DNA of 64,000 nt from a virus: the IMG/VR virus record IMGVR_UViG_3300032156_000001, positions 124,001 to 188,000 of that record, one strand, 5' to 3'. Below, piece after piece: positions 16,071 to 23,814 of this stretch (position 1 is its first letter; each line of letters starts with the position of its first letter). The notes under the pieces were generated by a model, which was given only the letters and a program-made list of their open reading frames with translations, was not told where the DNA came from and did not search any database. Position numbers and translations under genes: made by a program.

Positions 16071-16457
16071 ATGAAACTGACCCCCGAACTGCTGAAGGGC
16101 GTGACGGACTACGTCAAGGGCGCCCAGGAGCTGGTTCAGGCGGAGGCCGCGGAGCGCCAGAAGATCGCCGAGGCCGCGCCCGCCGCGGTGGACGCCCTGA
16201 TCAAGGCCGGCGCCGTGGATCCCGCGGGCCGCGAGCTCGCGATCAAGCAGCTGACCGAGGAGCCCCACCGGGCCGTGGTCAGCCTCCAGAATATGGCGGA
16301 GCGCCAGATGAAGGCCGCCGGGGCCACCAAGCAGGCCTCGTTGGGCCAGCCGGCCGCTCCTGTAAACGCCGGCGCGCCCGATCCCGACTGGAAGGTCAAG
16401 AAGGGCGAGGCGGACCGGGTGTTCGCGGAGGCGTTCGGCTTCAGCACTGGGGCCTGA
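16071..16457 (+). CDS. small helical head-region protein
   Basis: 128 aa with GAGAAGGAGAAGGAAAG just before ATG 16071. Nearly all helical and Ala/Glu/Lys-rich, ending in a short aromatic segment (DRVFAEAFGFSTGA). No family recognised. It sits between the probable scaffold and the decoration-like proteins, so it is probably a minor head or core protein. Confidence 0.6.
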   Translation: MKLTPELLKGVTDYVKGAQELVQAEAAERQKIAEAAPAAVDALIKAGAVDPAGRELAIKQLTEEPHRAVVSLQNMAERQMKAAGATKQASLGQPAAPVNAGAPDPDWKVKKGEADRVFAEAFGFSTGA

Positions 16458-16533
16458 ACCCTGGGACTACAAGGGCCGGCGGCGTGCCCGCGCAGCGGGT
16501 AGCAGCCCGGCGGACAAGTAAGGAGAGAGGCAA

Positions 16534-17046
16534 ATGACGACTCCTGCCCAGATGTACGACCACGAACTGAACGTGGTGAAGGGCTGGCCGGGCCCGAGCG
16601 CGCTCGACAAGACGAAGGTGATCAAGGTCGGCGAGACGATCCAGCGCGGGCGGGTCATGTCCATCGACCCCATCGCGGATCAGCTCGTCCTCGGCGCGCC
16701 CGACAACGCCATGCCCATCTTCGCGTTCCCCAGCACGTCGGACTTCGACGTGTACAGCGACACGGGGAACATCTCCGGCGGGCACGGGATGGGGCTGGTC
16801 GCCACCGGCGGCTTCGAGGTGGAGACGACCGAGTTCCTCGGCGCGGACTTCCCGCCGAACACGCCGCTGACGCCGCACAACGGCGCCGACGCGGACAAGG
16901 GGAAGGTCGAGGCGACCGACTTCAGCTACGTCGACATGCTCTGCGGGATCGTCTCGGACGCGGGGCCGCTCGCCAACGAGTTCCGCAAGTCGGTGCTGCG
17001 GTTCTGGACCCTCTACATCCCGTTCATCGACAAGGGCGGCGGGTAG
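16534..17046 (+). CDS. capsid decoration/stabilisation-like protein A
   Basis: 170 aa, beta-rich. The N-terminus MTTPAQMYDHELNVVKGWPG is almost identical to that of the next gene, as are the IQRGRVMSI, NAMPIFAFPST and GGHGMGLVATG segments and the C-terminal FW-T-YIPFID end. The pair is therefore a tandem duplication. A small beta-barrel-like protein with a 'GxxIxRGxVxSI' strand immediately before the capsid gene fits a head decoration protein. The function is inferred from position and size. GGAGAGAGG precedes the start. Confidence 0.65.
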   Translation: MTTPAQMYDHELNVVKGWPGPSALDKTKVIKVGETIQRGRVMSIDPIADQLVLGAPDNAMPIFAFPSTSDFDVYSDTGNISGGHGMGLVATGGFEVETTEFLGADFPPNTPLTPHNGADADKGKVEATDFSYVDMLCGIVSDAGPLANEFRKSVLRFWTLYIPFIDKGGG

Positions 17047-17099
17047 CAAGCGGGCGAAAAGCGGCTCCGGCGCGGGCCGGGCTGGTAAGGAGACAGGCG

Positions 17100-17732
17100 A
17101 TGACGACTCCTGCACAGATGTTCGACCACGAGCTGAACCCGGTCAAGGGTTGGCCCGGGCCGGCTGCGCTGGACAAGACGAAGGCGATCGGGCCGGGCGA
17201 GTCGATCCAGCGCGGGCGGGTCATGTCCATCGGCCCGAACGACACGCTCATCCTGGGCGCGTACTTCAACGCGATGCCCATCTTCGCGTTCCCGAGCACC
17301 GACGACTTCGACGTCGCGAGCGACGTCGGCAACTTCTCTGGCGGGCATGGCATGGGCCTGGTGGCCACCGGGCACTTCGAGGTGGAAACCACCGAGTTCA
17401 TGACCAGCTTCGAGGAGCTCAGGTTCACCTACCCGCCGAACACGCCAGTGGCGCCGTGGCTCTACTCGGCGAACGACGTCGGGAAGATCTTCCCGACCGG
17501 CTTCACGCTGTTCGACCGGATCTTCGACCAGATCTGCGGGATCGTCTCCGACGCGAGCCCGCTCACCAACGAGTTCCAGAAGCAGGTGGTCAGGTTCTGG
17601 ACCACCTACATCCCGTACATCGACATCGGGGAATGGAAGAGCAAGGACAAGCTGCTGCCCCCCGGCAAGCGCTCGGAAGCGGAAGTGAGGAAGTTGGCGG
17701 CCGCATGGCGGGCGCGGGGAAAGGCGAAGTAG
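17100..17732 (+). CDS. capsid decoration/stabilisation-like protein B (paralog of A)
   Basis: 210 aa. Paralogous to the gene at 16534 over its whole length, including the leader before ATG (both have GGTAAGGAGA or AAGTAAGGAGA followed by a purine-rich gap). It differs by an insertion in the middle (FEELRFTYPPNTPVAPWLYS) and by an extra basic C-terminal tail (KRSEAEVRKLAAAWRARGKAK) that the first copy lacks. The longer tail could contact DNA or the capsid interior. It follows protein A after 53 bases. Confidence 0.65.
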   Translation: MTTPAQMFDHELNPVKGWPGPAALDKTKAIGPGESIQRGRVMSIGPNDTLILGAYFNAMPIFAFPSTDDFDVASDVGNFSGGHGMGLVATGHFEVETTEFMTSFEELRFTYPPNTPVAPWLYSANDVGKIFPTGFTLFDRIFDQICGIVSDASPLTNEFQKQVVRFWTTYIPYIDIGEWKSKDKLLPPGKRSEAEVRKLAAAWRARGKAK

Positions 17733-17801
17733 GAAACTGGCGCCGGTCCAGCCACCAAGGGCGGCCCGGCTTGGGAAGGCTTGGAAGAGAGGGTCACTGA
17801 G

Positions 17802-18731
17802 ATGGAACCGACCACGGAACTGCTGAATCGGGCCGTCATAGACCGGCTCACCTCGGACGATCCCGGGATGGTGAAGGAAGCCGTCACGGCGATCAACGAG
17901 TACACGCGGGTGAAGCTGCGCGAAGACGGCTTCCTGAGGCGGGTGCTCCCGCCCCTGACGATCACGGAGTTCGACCGGCAGGTCGACACCGACAAGCCGG
18001 TCAAGGTCGTGGACAAGGAACCGGACTCCCCGGCCGCGATCAGCGTGCCGTTCGGCTCCTCGCCCATGAACCGGTACATCCGCGGGCCCCGCTACCGCGT
18101 GATGTTCGACCGGATCCTCACGCCGAAGTTCACCAAGGACGTCGTCGAGCTGATGACCTGGCACATGGACATCCGCCAGATCCTCAGCGACAACGCCATC
18201 AAGGACATGATGGCCGAGGAGGACAACAAGTTCCTCCTGGCGGTCAACACCGTCCTGGTGGCCCCCGGCAGCGTCCTGCCCGACACGGGCATCGCGCAGT
18301 GGGTCACGCTCAGCGGCGGAGTGACCAGGGACACGCTGGCTGCGGCCATGCAGGTCCTCCCGGGCAGCTTCCAGCGCTTGGTCGCGGCCACGGTGCTGGT
18401 CAACCAGATCACCATCTGGGAGTTCGTGAAGTGGGGCCGCGACGAGGTCGGCGGCGACGACGCGCAGGCCACGCTGCGCCAGGGCTTCCAGGAACGCGAG
18501 CTCATGGGGGTCCGCTTCATCGTCACGATCAAGTGGGACCTGGTCCCGACGAACACGATCTTCCTGTTCGCCGAGCCGAAGTTCCTCGGCAAGCTGTACA
18601 TGATCGAGGACGTCACGATGTACGTGAACAAGCGGGCGTTCATGCTCGAGTTCTTCGCGTACGAGTGCCTCGGCGGGGCGATCGGGAACGTGGCCGCGGT
18701 CGGCCGCGTGGACTTCACGACCGAGACGTAG
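17802..18731 (+). CDS. major capsid protein, predicted
   Basis: 309 aa. ATG 17802 is preferred over an in-frame TTG 21 bases upstream because AGAGAGGG lies 9 bases before it. Order of elements: helical N-arm (residues 1-45), strand-rich E-loop-like region (RRVLPPLTITEFDRQV), long central helix (FTKDVVELMTWHMDIRQIL), and a beta-rich P/A-domain-like end (GVRFIVTIKWDLVPTNTIFLF and KLYMIEDVTMYV). Size, order of strands and position after protease, scaffold and decoration genes fit an HK97-fold capsid protein of the long-helix type seen in myoviruses. A strong GC hairpin follows the stop codon. Confidence 0.75.
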   Translation: MEPTTELLNRAVIDRLTSDDPGMVKEAVTAINEYTRVKLREDGFLRRVLPPLTITEFDRQVDTDKPVKVVDKEPDSPAAISVPFGSSPMNRYIRGPRYRVMFDRILTPKFTKDVVELMTWHMDIRQILSDNAIKDMMAEEDNKFLLAVNTVLVAPGSVLPDTGIAQWVTLSGGVTRDTLAAAMQVLPGSFQRLVAATVLVNQITIWEFVKWGRDEVGGDDAQATLRQGFQERELMGVRFIVTIKWDLVPTNTIFLFAEPKFLGKLYMIEDVTMYVNKRAFMLEFFAYECLGGAIGNVAAVGRVDFTTET

Positions 18732-18743
18732 CCTTCCGCAGGC

Positions 18744-18777
18744 CCGGCGGGCCCGGCGCAGGGTCCGGGCCCGCCGG
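18744..18777 (+). terminator. 13-bp GC hairpin after the capsid gene
   Basis: The two arms, 18744-18756 (CCGGCGGGCCCGG) and 18765-18777, are perfectly complementary over 13 bases around an 8-base loop. Only scattered T residues follow (TTGTGCTGGCTGT), so it may be a weak terminator, a transcription attenuator or an mRNA 3'-end stabiliser that keeps capsid message levels high. Confidence 0.55.
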
Positions 18778-18822
18778 TTGTGCTGGCTGTGGCATTGGCA
18801 AACGGACGGAGAGGACTTCGCG

Positions 18823-19158
18823 ATGAACCTGGCACAGATGACGCCGGCGCAGCGGGAAGTGGCGGCCAAGCTGTACGTGCCCGCCTTCCTGTCGAAGATG
18901 GCGGAGCTCGGCCGGCCGATCCAGACCGCCGAGCAGCTGGACGACGCGCTGGAGACCGTGGCGCTGCTGAAGGCCGCGCAGCTCCAGGCACAGGCCGCGC
19001 CGGACATGCACAAGACGGCCAATGCGCGCCTGAAGGCGGCGCTGGGCATGCAGCCCGGCGTCGACGAGCCGCTCCGCAAGATGGCGGAAAGGCTCGTGGC
19101 CGAGGATCCGCAGCTGGCGGCGGCGCTGCTGACGGCGCCCGAAGCGCCGGCGAAGTAG
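18823..19158 (+). CDS. small helical protein after the capsid gene
   Basis: 111 aa. ATG 18823 is preferred because GGAGAGG lies 7-13 bases upstream; the in-frame sequence further up is Trp/Cys-rich and overlaps the hairpin. Helical and Ala/Leu/Lys-rich (AEQLDDALETVALLKAAQLQ). No family recognised. Possibly a head completion or internal protein. Confidence 0.6.
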   Translation: MNLAQMTPAQREVAAKLYVPAFLSKMAELGRPIQTAEQLDDALETVALLKAAQLQAQAAPDMHKTANARLKAALGMQPGVDEPLRKMAERLVAEDPQLAAALLTAPEAPAK

Positions 19159-19181
19159 CATAGGGGATCCAGAGGGCGACG

Positions 19182-19730
19182 ATGCCTGGCCAGCGGTCAC
19201 CTGACATAGCGGACTACGTCACGCCGCGCAAGGACTACCGTTCCTGCATAGGAGCGGCGGACGACACCGTCCTCGGTCCGTTGAGCCCGGCCATACCCGT
19301 CCTGAACACGGCGCTGCCGCCCGACCTGAACATGGGCGTGCGCACGAACGCCTGCAGCCAGTACGGCAGGAACGCACAGATCAACTTCGCCATAATCAAG
19401 AGCGGCAGCTGCGACGTGTGCATGGCGCTGTACCTTCTCGCGGAAGTGGAGGCCAAGACGGTGCTGCCCCCGCCTTCGCCGACGCCGTCGTCGTCTTCGT
19501 CTTCGCCGTCATCGTCATCGTCTCCGTCGTCTTCGCCGTCATCGTCTTCATCGTCTCCGGCGCAGTGCGGGGACGGGCTGTACGGCGAGTGGGTGCAGGT
19601 GGCGTCGTTCCACACGGAAGTCCCGGTGCTTTGGGTGGTGAAGGACATACCGCCCGGCAAGTACAAGGTGGTCGTGACGAATTTTCCCGCTGGCGAGAAG
19701 ATCACGATACGCGAGCAGCATGCTGCGTAG
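19182..19730 (+). CDS. virion protein with poly-Ser/Pro linker
   Basis: 182 aa in two parts joined by a Ser/Pro tract (about residues 100-126, SSSSSSPSSSSSPSSSPSSS). The first part has a short Cys-containing fold (KSGSCDVCMALYLL). The second part is a small beta domain (VQVASFHTEVPVLWVVKDI, PPGKYKVVVTNFP). The Ser tract uses several Ser codons mixed (TCG, TCA, TCT, TCC). Located directly after the capsid block and before the modular decoration proteins, it is probably a capsid-exposed or fibre-like protein. Confidence 0.6.
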   Translation: MPGQRSPDIADYVTPRKDYRSCIGAADDTVLGPLSPAIPVLNTALPPDLNMGVRTNACSQYGRNAQINFAIIKSGSCDVCMALYLLAEVEAKTVLPPPSPTPSSSSSSPSSSSSPSSSPSSSSSSPAQCGDGLYGEWVQVASFHTEVPVLWVVKDIPPGKYKVVVTNFPAGEKITIREQHAA

Positions 19731-19741
19731 GAGGAACGGAA

Positions 19742-20017
19742 ATGCGCACATTGGTCTTCAACAACCTGTACCGCTCCCAGTTCTTCGGGTACATCCCGCC
19801 GCACGGGGCGGCCATTCCCGGCCGGCGCTCGGTGCTCGTGGACGGCGACCTCCGGTCCGTGCTGGCCAGCGGGCGCGCCAGGTACTCGCGGAAGCGCGAG
19901 ATCGCGGCGCTGAACCACGACCAGGACGCCTGCATCGTCACGCTGAGCGAGGTGCCGGAGCCGAGCTGCTCGTCCAGCTCCAGCTCGATGTCCAGCTCCA
20001 GCTCGCCGGCGATGTAG
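19742..20017 (+). CDS. minimal GYxPPHG-module protein
   Basis: 91 aa: a single copy of the module shared with the proteins at 20057, 21146 and 37627 (FFGYIPPHGAA, VDGDLRSVLASGRARYSRKR), followed by a Ser-rich tail (SCSSSSSSMSSSSSPAM). ATG 19742 is preceded by TAGGAGGAACGGA. It lacks any additional domain, so it probably represents the bare anchoring module. Role unknown; the location suggests head decoration or fibre base. Confidence 0.6.
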   Translation: MRTLVFNNLYRSQFFGYIPPHGAAIPGRRSVLVDGDLRSVLASGRARYSRKREIAALNHDQDACIVTLSEVPEPSCSSSSSSMSSSSSPAM

Positions 20018-20056
20018 CCGAAATACGTCGGGGGTTGCGGCCAGGAGGACCTACCG

Positions 20057-21127
20057 GTGCGAACGTTGATAGAGAACCCCGGCCACAGGCGGCTGTTCGG
20101 CTACGTGCCGCCACACGGCGTTTTCCTTGCGAGGCACGGGCACGTCGTCATAGACGGGGACCTGCGGACGGTGTTGGCCGGCGGCAAGCGCTATTCGCGC
20201 GGCCGCGAGTTGGCCGCGCTGCGCGGCGATGAGGAAGCCGGGCAGGTCCGGTTGGACAAGGAACCGGATCCCAGCACGTCGTCTTCGTCTTCGCCGTCCT
20301 TCAGCCCGCGCGACCTGCCGGGGATAGTGGCATGGTACGACGCCCTGCAGCTGACCAGGGGCCGTGGGTCGCCGCCATCGGAATCCTCGAGCTCCAGCCC
20401 CAGCTCGTCCGAGAGCTCCGGCTCCAGCGAAGAGCCGGTCTACGTACCTGTTTGGCCTGAGTTGATCCACGGGCGCGACGCCGAAGCCCCGATGGATCTT
20501 TCGCATCAGCCGATCTACGTGCCGGACGGGATCAATGGGCAGCCCGTCATCGCGTTCTCGAACGACCGCTGGTTCACGGTGCCGTACGCGGCCGCGCTGA
20601 ATCCCGCCGCGCTCAGTCTGTTCGCCGTGGTGAAGAAGACGCGGGGCGGCGACACGTGGGACGTCTGGTACAGCGAGAACAGCGGCGGCTATGACCTGTT
20701 CATCGACTATCCAAGGGCGATAAAGGCGAGGCAGCTGAAGCGTGGCCGCGTGAGGCACCGCGACAGGAAGCCGCCGACGGAGAGGCTCCCGTCTGCGCCG
20801 TCCGTTTGCGCCCAAGTGCGCGTGGGCGACGAATGGATAGAAATGTCATACGAAACGATCGAGACCGACCCGACCGTCATCGGCATGACCATCGACGCCG
20901 TCAATCCCATGGTGATCATCTGGGCGAAGTACCACGGATTGTCCTTCCTGCTCGACGCGCCGTACACGCCCAACGACAGCGACGACGTGTGGATCGGCGG
21001 ATACGGCAACTCCGGCGACCCGGGCTTGTACATCGGCGAGATCGTCCTCACGGAAGGCGTCATGGCGCCCGCCGACCGCGCCAACCTGCACGAATACTTC
21101 AAGGCGAAGTGGGGGCTGGTCTGGTAA
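20057..21127 (+). CDS. GYxPPHG module + LamG-like lectin domain protein
   Basis: 356 aa from GTG 20057, with CCAGGAGGACC upstream. Residues 1-65 are the shared module (LFGYVPPHGVF, DGDLRTVLAGGKRYSRGREL). After a Ser tract the rest resembles a concanavalin/LamG-type fold used by phage fibres: GIVAWYDALQL, a second Ser-rich interruption, ING QPVIAFSNDRW-type strands, SLFAVVKKT, DVWYSENSGGYDLF, and a C-terminal GEIVLTEGVMAPADRANLHE end. It probably binds carbohydrate. It is paralogous over its full length to the next gene, which lacks the second Ser-rich insertion. Confidence 0.7.
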   Translation: MRTLIENPGHRRLFGYVPPHGVFLARHGHVVIDGDLRTVLAGGKRYSRGRELAALRGDEEAGQVRLDKEPDPSTSSSSSPSFSPRDLPGIVAWYDALQLTRGRGSPPSESSSSSPSSSESSGSSEEPVYVPVWPELIHGRDAEAPMDLSHQPIYVPDGINGQPVIAFSNDRWFTVPYAAALNPAALSLFAVVKKTRGGDTWDVWYSENSGGYDLFIDYPRAIKARQLKRGRVRHRDRKPPTERLPSAPSVCAQVRVGDEWIEMSYETIETDPTVIGMTIDAVNPMVIIWAKYHGLSFLLDAPYTPNDSDDVWIGGYGNSGDPGLYIGEIVLTEGVMAPADRANLHEYFKAKWGLVW

Positions 21128-21145
21128 GACGACCCGGGAGACTGC

Positions 21146-22153
21146 GTGAAAACCCAGTTCGCCAATCTTACCGGTCACAGCAGGTTCTTCGGTTACGTGG
21201 GGCCGCACGGCGGCACTGTGCCGCGCCGCAGGCGCAGGGAGCTTGACGGCGACCTGCGAACGGTGCTGGCCGGCGGCATGGGCAAGCGCTTCTCCAGGCA
21301 GCGTGAAATGGCCGCCATGACCGCCGCGGACGACGCCGGCCAGATCGGGCTGGTCGAGACGACCGATTACAGGTTCAGCCCGCGACACCTGACGGGGATA
21401 AGGGCGTGGTTCGACGCGACGCAGATGGGTCCCGTCAGTCCCGGCACGATCTACAGGTGGCCCGATCTGATAGCCAACAACGACGCCGTCGCCTTCGAGA
21501 GGGATCTGGCGCCGGCTTACGAACCGGCCGGGATCAACGGGTTGCCGGTCGTGGCGTTCGCGGGGGACGAGGGCCTCGTCATACCGTACTCAGCGTTCAC
21601 GGATCCCGGCGTCTTGAGCCTGTTCATAGTAGTGAAGATCGAGGATCTCAACGACGCCTGGGCTTTGTGGTACAGCGAGGGCTTCGACGGCGGGTACTAC
21701 TTGCAGATCAACAACCCCAGGAGCATGAAGGGCCGCGCGCCGGAACGGGGGCCGCGCAGCAGGCAAACGGAAGACAACCTGGGGCCAAGGCCGAGAGGAG
21801 CCGGCGGCTGCGTCAAGACCCAACTCTTCGTCGGTTCCACCTGGGTCGGGAACTCCAACTGGGGCGTCACGGCGCCGCCGGTGAACCTGGTCGCGCTGAC
21901 GATAGGCCCCGTCGACGGCGGCAGGACGCCGTGGTCCCTCAAGGTCAACAACGAAACCGTGTCGGGCACGCCCAGCGGCGCGTACGTGTCGGCGGGCGCC
22001 GGCGGCGACATCTGGCTGGCTGGCTGGGGCTCTCCGGCCGATCCGCTGCACAAGCTGAGGATCGGCGAGATGGTGCTCGTAGGCGGCATCCTTAGCGACG
22101 ACGATCTCGCCGCGCTCCGCGCGTATTTCAGCGCGAAATGGGGCACCGTCTGA
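21146..22153 (+). CDS. GYxPPHG module + LamG-like lectin domain protein, second copy
   Basis: 335 aa from GTG 21146. The module is at residues 12-55 (FFGYVGPHGGT, LDGDLRTVLAGGMGKRFSR). The lectin-like part follows directly with no Ser linker (GIRAWFDATQM, IYRWPDLIANNDA, GLPVVAFAGDEGLVIPY, SLFIVVKIEDLNDAW, WYSEGFDGGYYLQI, RIGEMVLVGGILSDDDLAAL). It is clearly a tandem duplicate of the upstream gene with different surface loops. A carbohydrate-binding fibre or decoration protein is the best reading. Confidence 0.7.
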   Translation: MKTQFANLTGHSRFFGYVGPHGGTVPRRRRRELDGDLRTVLAGGMGKRFSRQREMAAMTAADDAGQIGLVETTDYRFSPRHLTGIRAWFDATQMGPVSPGTIYRWPDLIANNDAVAFERDLAPAYEPAGINGLPVVAFAGDEGLVIPYSAFTDPGVLSLFIVVKIEDLNDAWALWYSEGFDGGYYLQINNPRSMKGRAPERGPRSRQTEDNLGPRPRGAGGCVKTQLFVGSTWVGNSNWGVTAPPVNLVALTIGPVDGGRTPWSLKVNNETVSGTPSGAYVSAGAGGDIWLAGWGSPADPLHKLRIGEMVLVGGILSDDDLAALRAYFSAKWGTV

Positions 22154-22165
22154 CGAAAGGCAAGC

Positions 22166-22501
22166 GTGAGAACGCGGCTTACTAATCTCGCCAGGCAAGC
22201 CACTGCTTCGCCTCTGGGAACCGCGCCGCTGGTAGTCGGGTTCACTTTCGGCGCTCCCTCCATGTCGGCCTGGCTGAACTATGTTCCTGCCTCGGACGCC
22301 GCAGAGTCGTACTCGCAGGGGTCGGACCACGACACCGTCATTTGCGGCGACGGATATGCGGCCTTGACGGAGCGATTCCGCATCAGCGAGATCGTATTCG
22401 TCGGCAATGTGCTTGACGCTTCCGATCGCACCAAGCTGCTGAATTATCTGTGCGACAAGTGGGCCCTTGATACTTCCAGTAGTTCTAGCCCGTCCGCCTG
22501 A
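22166..22501 (+). CDS. shortened LamG-like paralog, probably internally deleted
   Basis: 111 aa from GTG 22166. The first dozen residues (MRTRLTNLARQA) resemble the start of the upstream paralogs (MKTQFANLTG), and the last 70 resemble their C-termini (RISEIVFVGNVLDASDRTKL, LCDKWAL). The PPHG module and most of the lectin fold are missing. It ends in a short Ser tail. Its GC content looks lower than its neighbours. It could be a decaying duplicate or a small functional derivative. Confidence 0.5.
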   Translation: MRTRLTNLARQATASPLGTAPLVVGFTFGAPSMSAWLNYVPASDAAESYSQGSDHDTVICGDGYAALTERFRISEIVFVGNVLDASDRTKLLNYLCDKWALDTSSSSSPSA

Positions 22502-22568
22502 AAGCAGCCTTCGGTTGCGCCGGCGTGCGCCGTGTCGTATCGTATACTGGGACGCGGAGGAAGCGCCG

Positions 22569-23480
22569 ATGCCGTTAGCCAACGACTGCCTTGACCACAT
22601 CAGCTCCTGTGCCAACAGGCTGTGGTCGCTGACCGTCGGCCAGCAGACCAACGACGAGTTCCCGATCATGCTCAAGGACCCGCTGACTGGCGACGCGGTG
22701 GACCTGACGAAGTACGACATCCCGCCCGAATCGTCGTCCTCCTCGTCCTCGTCTTCTTCATCCTCCGGGGCGGCAGGCAAGCACGGCGTGGAGATCACCG
22801 TCTGCGGCAACGTGAAGTTCCGCCTGCCGCCGTTCTACCACCAGAAGATGGCCGTCGTGCACGGCCGCGAGGAGGCGGAACAGGGGAAGGTCTGGCTGGA
22901 GGTGGACGGCAATTTCTCCGACTACGCCGGGATCTGGTACGCCCAGGCGACCGTCTACCAGCGCGGCGTCAGCCGCAAGCTGCTGCCGTTCTACTACGAG
23001 GTGATGACGAACATCGCGGTGCGGCCGCCGCCCAACCAGCCGAACGACCCGGTCACGTCGGTGGAGATCAGGACCAAGATGCGCGACATGTGCCCGGAGA
23101 TGAACTTCCTGATCGACAGGCAGGAGATCGCCCAGGAAGAGATCATGTGGGCGATCCTGCACAACGTCGAGATATGGAACGAGGCGCTGCCCCCGGTGGC
23201 GCAGTACATGAACGCGCTGATCTTCCCGTTCAAGGGCCAGCTGTCGGAGGGCGTCGTGGGCGAGCTGATGATGCTCGTGGCGCGGTGGATGCGGCGCAAC
23301 GACCTCGACTACGCGGCGGCGGGGCTGGAAGTGGGCGACACGAAGAAGTGGCCGGCGTACATGCAGATCGGCGGCCAGATGCACGCCGACTGGAAGAAGT
23401 TCATCACCGAGAAGAAGAAGCAGATCAACCTCGAGGGGGCCTACGGCCGCATAGGCGGCTGGCCGAGCTGGTGGTTCTAG
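22569..23480 (+). CDS. connector/neck-region virion protein with Ser tract, unknown
   Basis: 303 aa. ATG 22569 follows GCGGAGGAAGCGCC; the in-frame extension upstream is not protein-like. Residues 1-52 form a small domain. A run of about 12 Ser follows (residues 56-67). A beta domain comes next (VEITVCGNVKFRLPPFYHQ, GKVWLEVDGNFSDYAGIWY). The C-terminal half is helical (EMNFLIDRQEIAQEEIMWAIL, WMRRNDLDYAAAG). No family recognised. Its position between head and sheath genes suggests a connector, tail-completion or neck protein. Confidence 0.6.
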   Translation: MPLANDCLDHISSCANRLWSLTVGQQTNDEFPIMLKDPLTGDAVDLTKYDIPPESSSSSSSSSSSSGAAGKHGVEITVCGNVKFRLPPFYHQKMAVVHGREEAEQGKVWLEVDGNFSDYAGIWYAQATVYQRGVSRKLLPFYYEVMTNIAVRPPPNQPNDPVTSVEIRTKMRDMCPEMNFLIDRQEIAQEEIMWAILHNVEIWNEALPPVAQYMNALIFPFKGQLSEGVVGELMMLVARWMRRNDLDYAAAGLEVGDTKKWPAYMQIGGQMHADWKKFITEKKKQINLEGAYGRIGGWPSWWF

Positions 23481-23488
23481 GAGGACGG

Positions 23489-23782
23489 ATGGAACCGCTG
23501 GAATTCCTGGTGGGCCAGGCGACGAAGCGGGCCGCGATGGTGCTGCAACGGTCGCTGACGCCGGCAGGCGTGACCGGCTGGCGCCCACCGCCGAAGCCGA
23601 TCGCGCCGCCGTCGTTCCTGGGCGGGCAGCTGCGACGGACGCGGTTCGGGCCGGCCGCGATGGCGGGCCTGGGCCTGGGCGGGCTGGGCATCGCGCTGCC
23701 GACGATCCTGCAGGGGATCAGGGGCTTCAAGGACATGCTTGAGGGCCGGCGGTCGCTGGACCAGGCGTCGGCGGGCCGCTGA
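23489..23782 (+). CDS. small protein with one hydrophobic segment
   Basis: 97 aa. ATG 23489 is preceded by TAGGAGGACGG. An amphipathic start (EFLVGQATKRAAMVLQR), a Pro-rich loop and one Gly-rich hydrophobic stretch (AAMAGLGLGGLGIALPTIL, about residues 57-75) are visible. It resembles the small Gly-rich hydrophobic proteins of the head region. No function assigned. Confidence 0.55.
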   Translation: MEPLEFLVGQATKRAAMVLQRSLTPAGVTGWRPPPKPIAPPSFLGGQLRRTRFGPAAMAGLGLGGLGIALPTILQGIRGFKDMLEGRRSLDQASAGR

Positions 23783-23784
23783 GT

Positions 23785-23802
23785 TTTCCAAGGCCTTGGA
23801 AA
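23785..23802. repeat. 18-bp perfect palindrome, copy 2
   Basis: TTTCCAAGGCCTTGGAAA in the 32-base gap between the gene ending at 23782 and the ATG at 23815, about 12 bases before that ATG. It would sit over the ribosome-binding region (only CTGGAGC remains as a possible site). Confidence 0.85.
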
Positions 23803-23814
23803 CTGGAGCTTCGG

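Noticed and set aside
22515-22548. TTGCGC and TATACT as a promoter before the 22569 gene
   Set aside because: TATACT is a good -10, but the only -35-like hexamer is 22 bases away, too far for a normal promoter.
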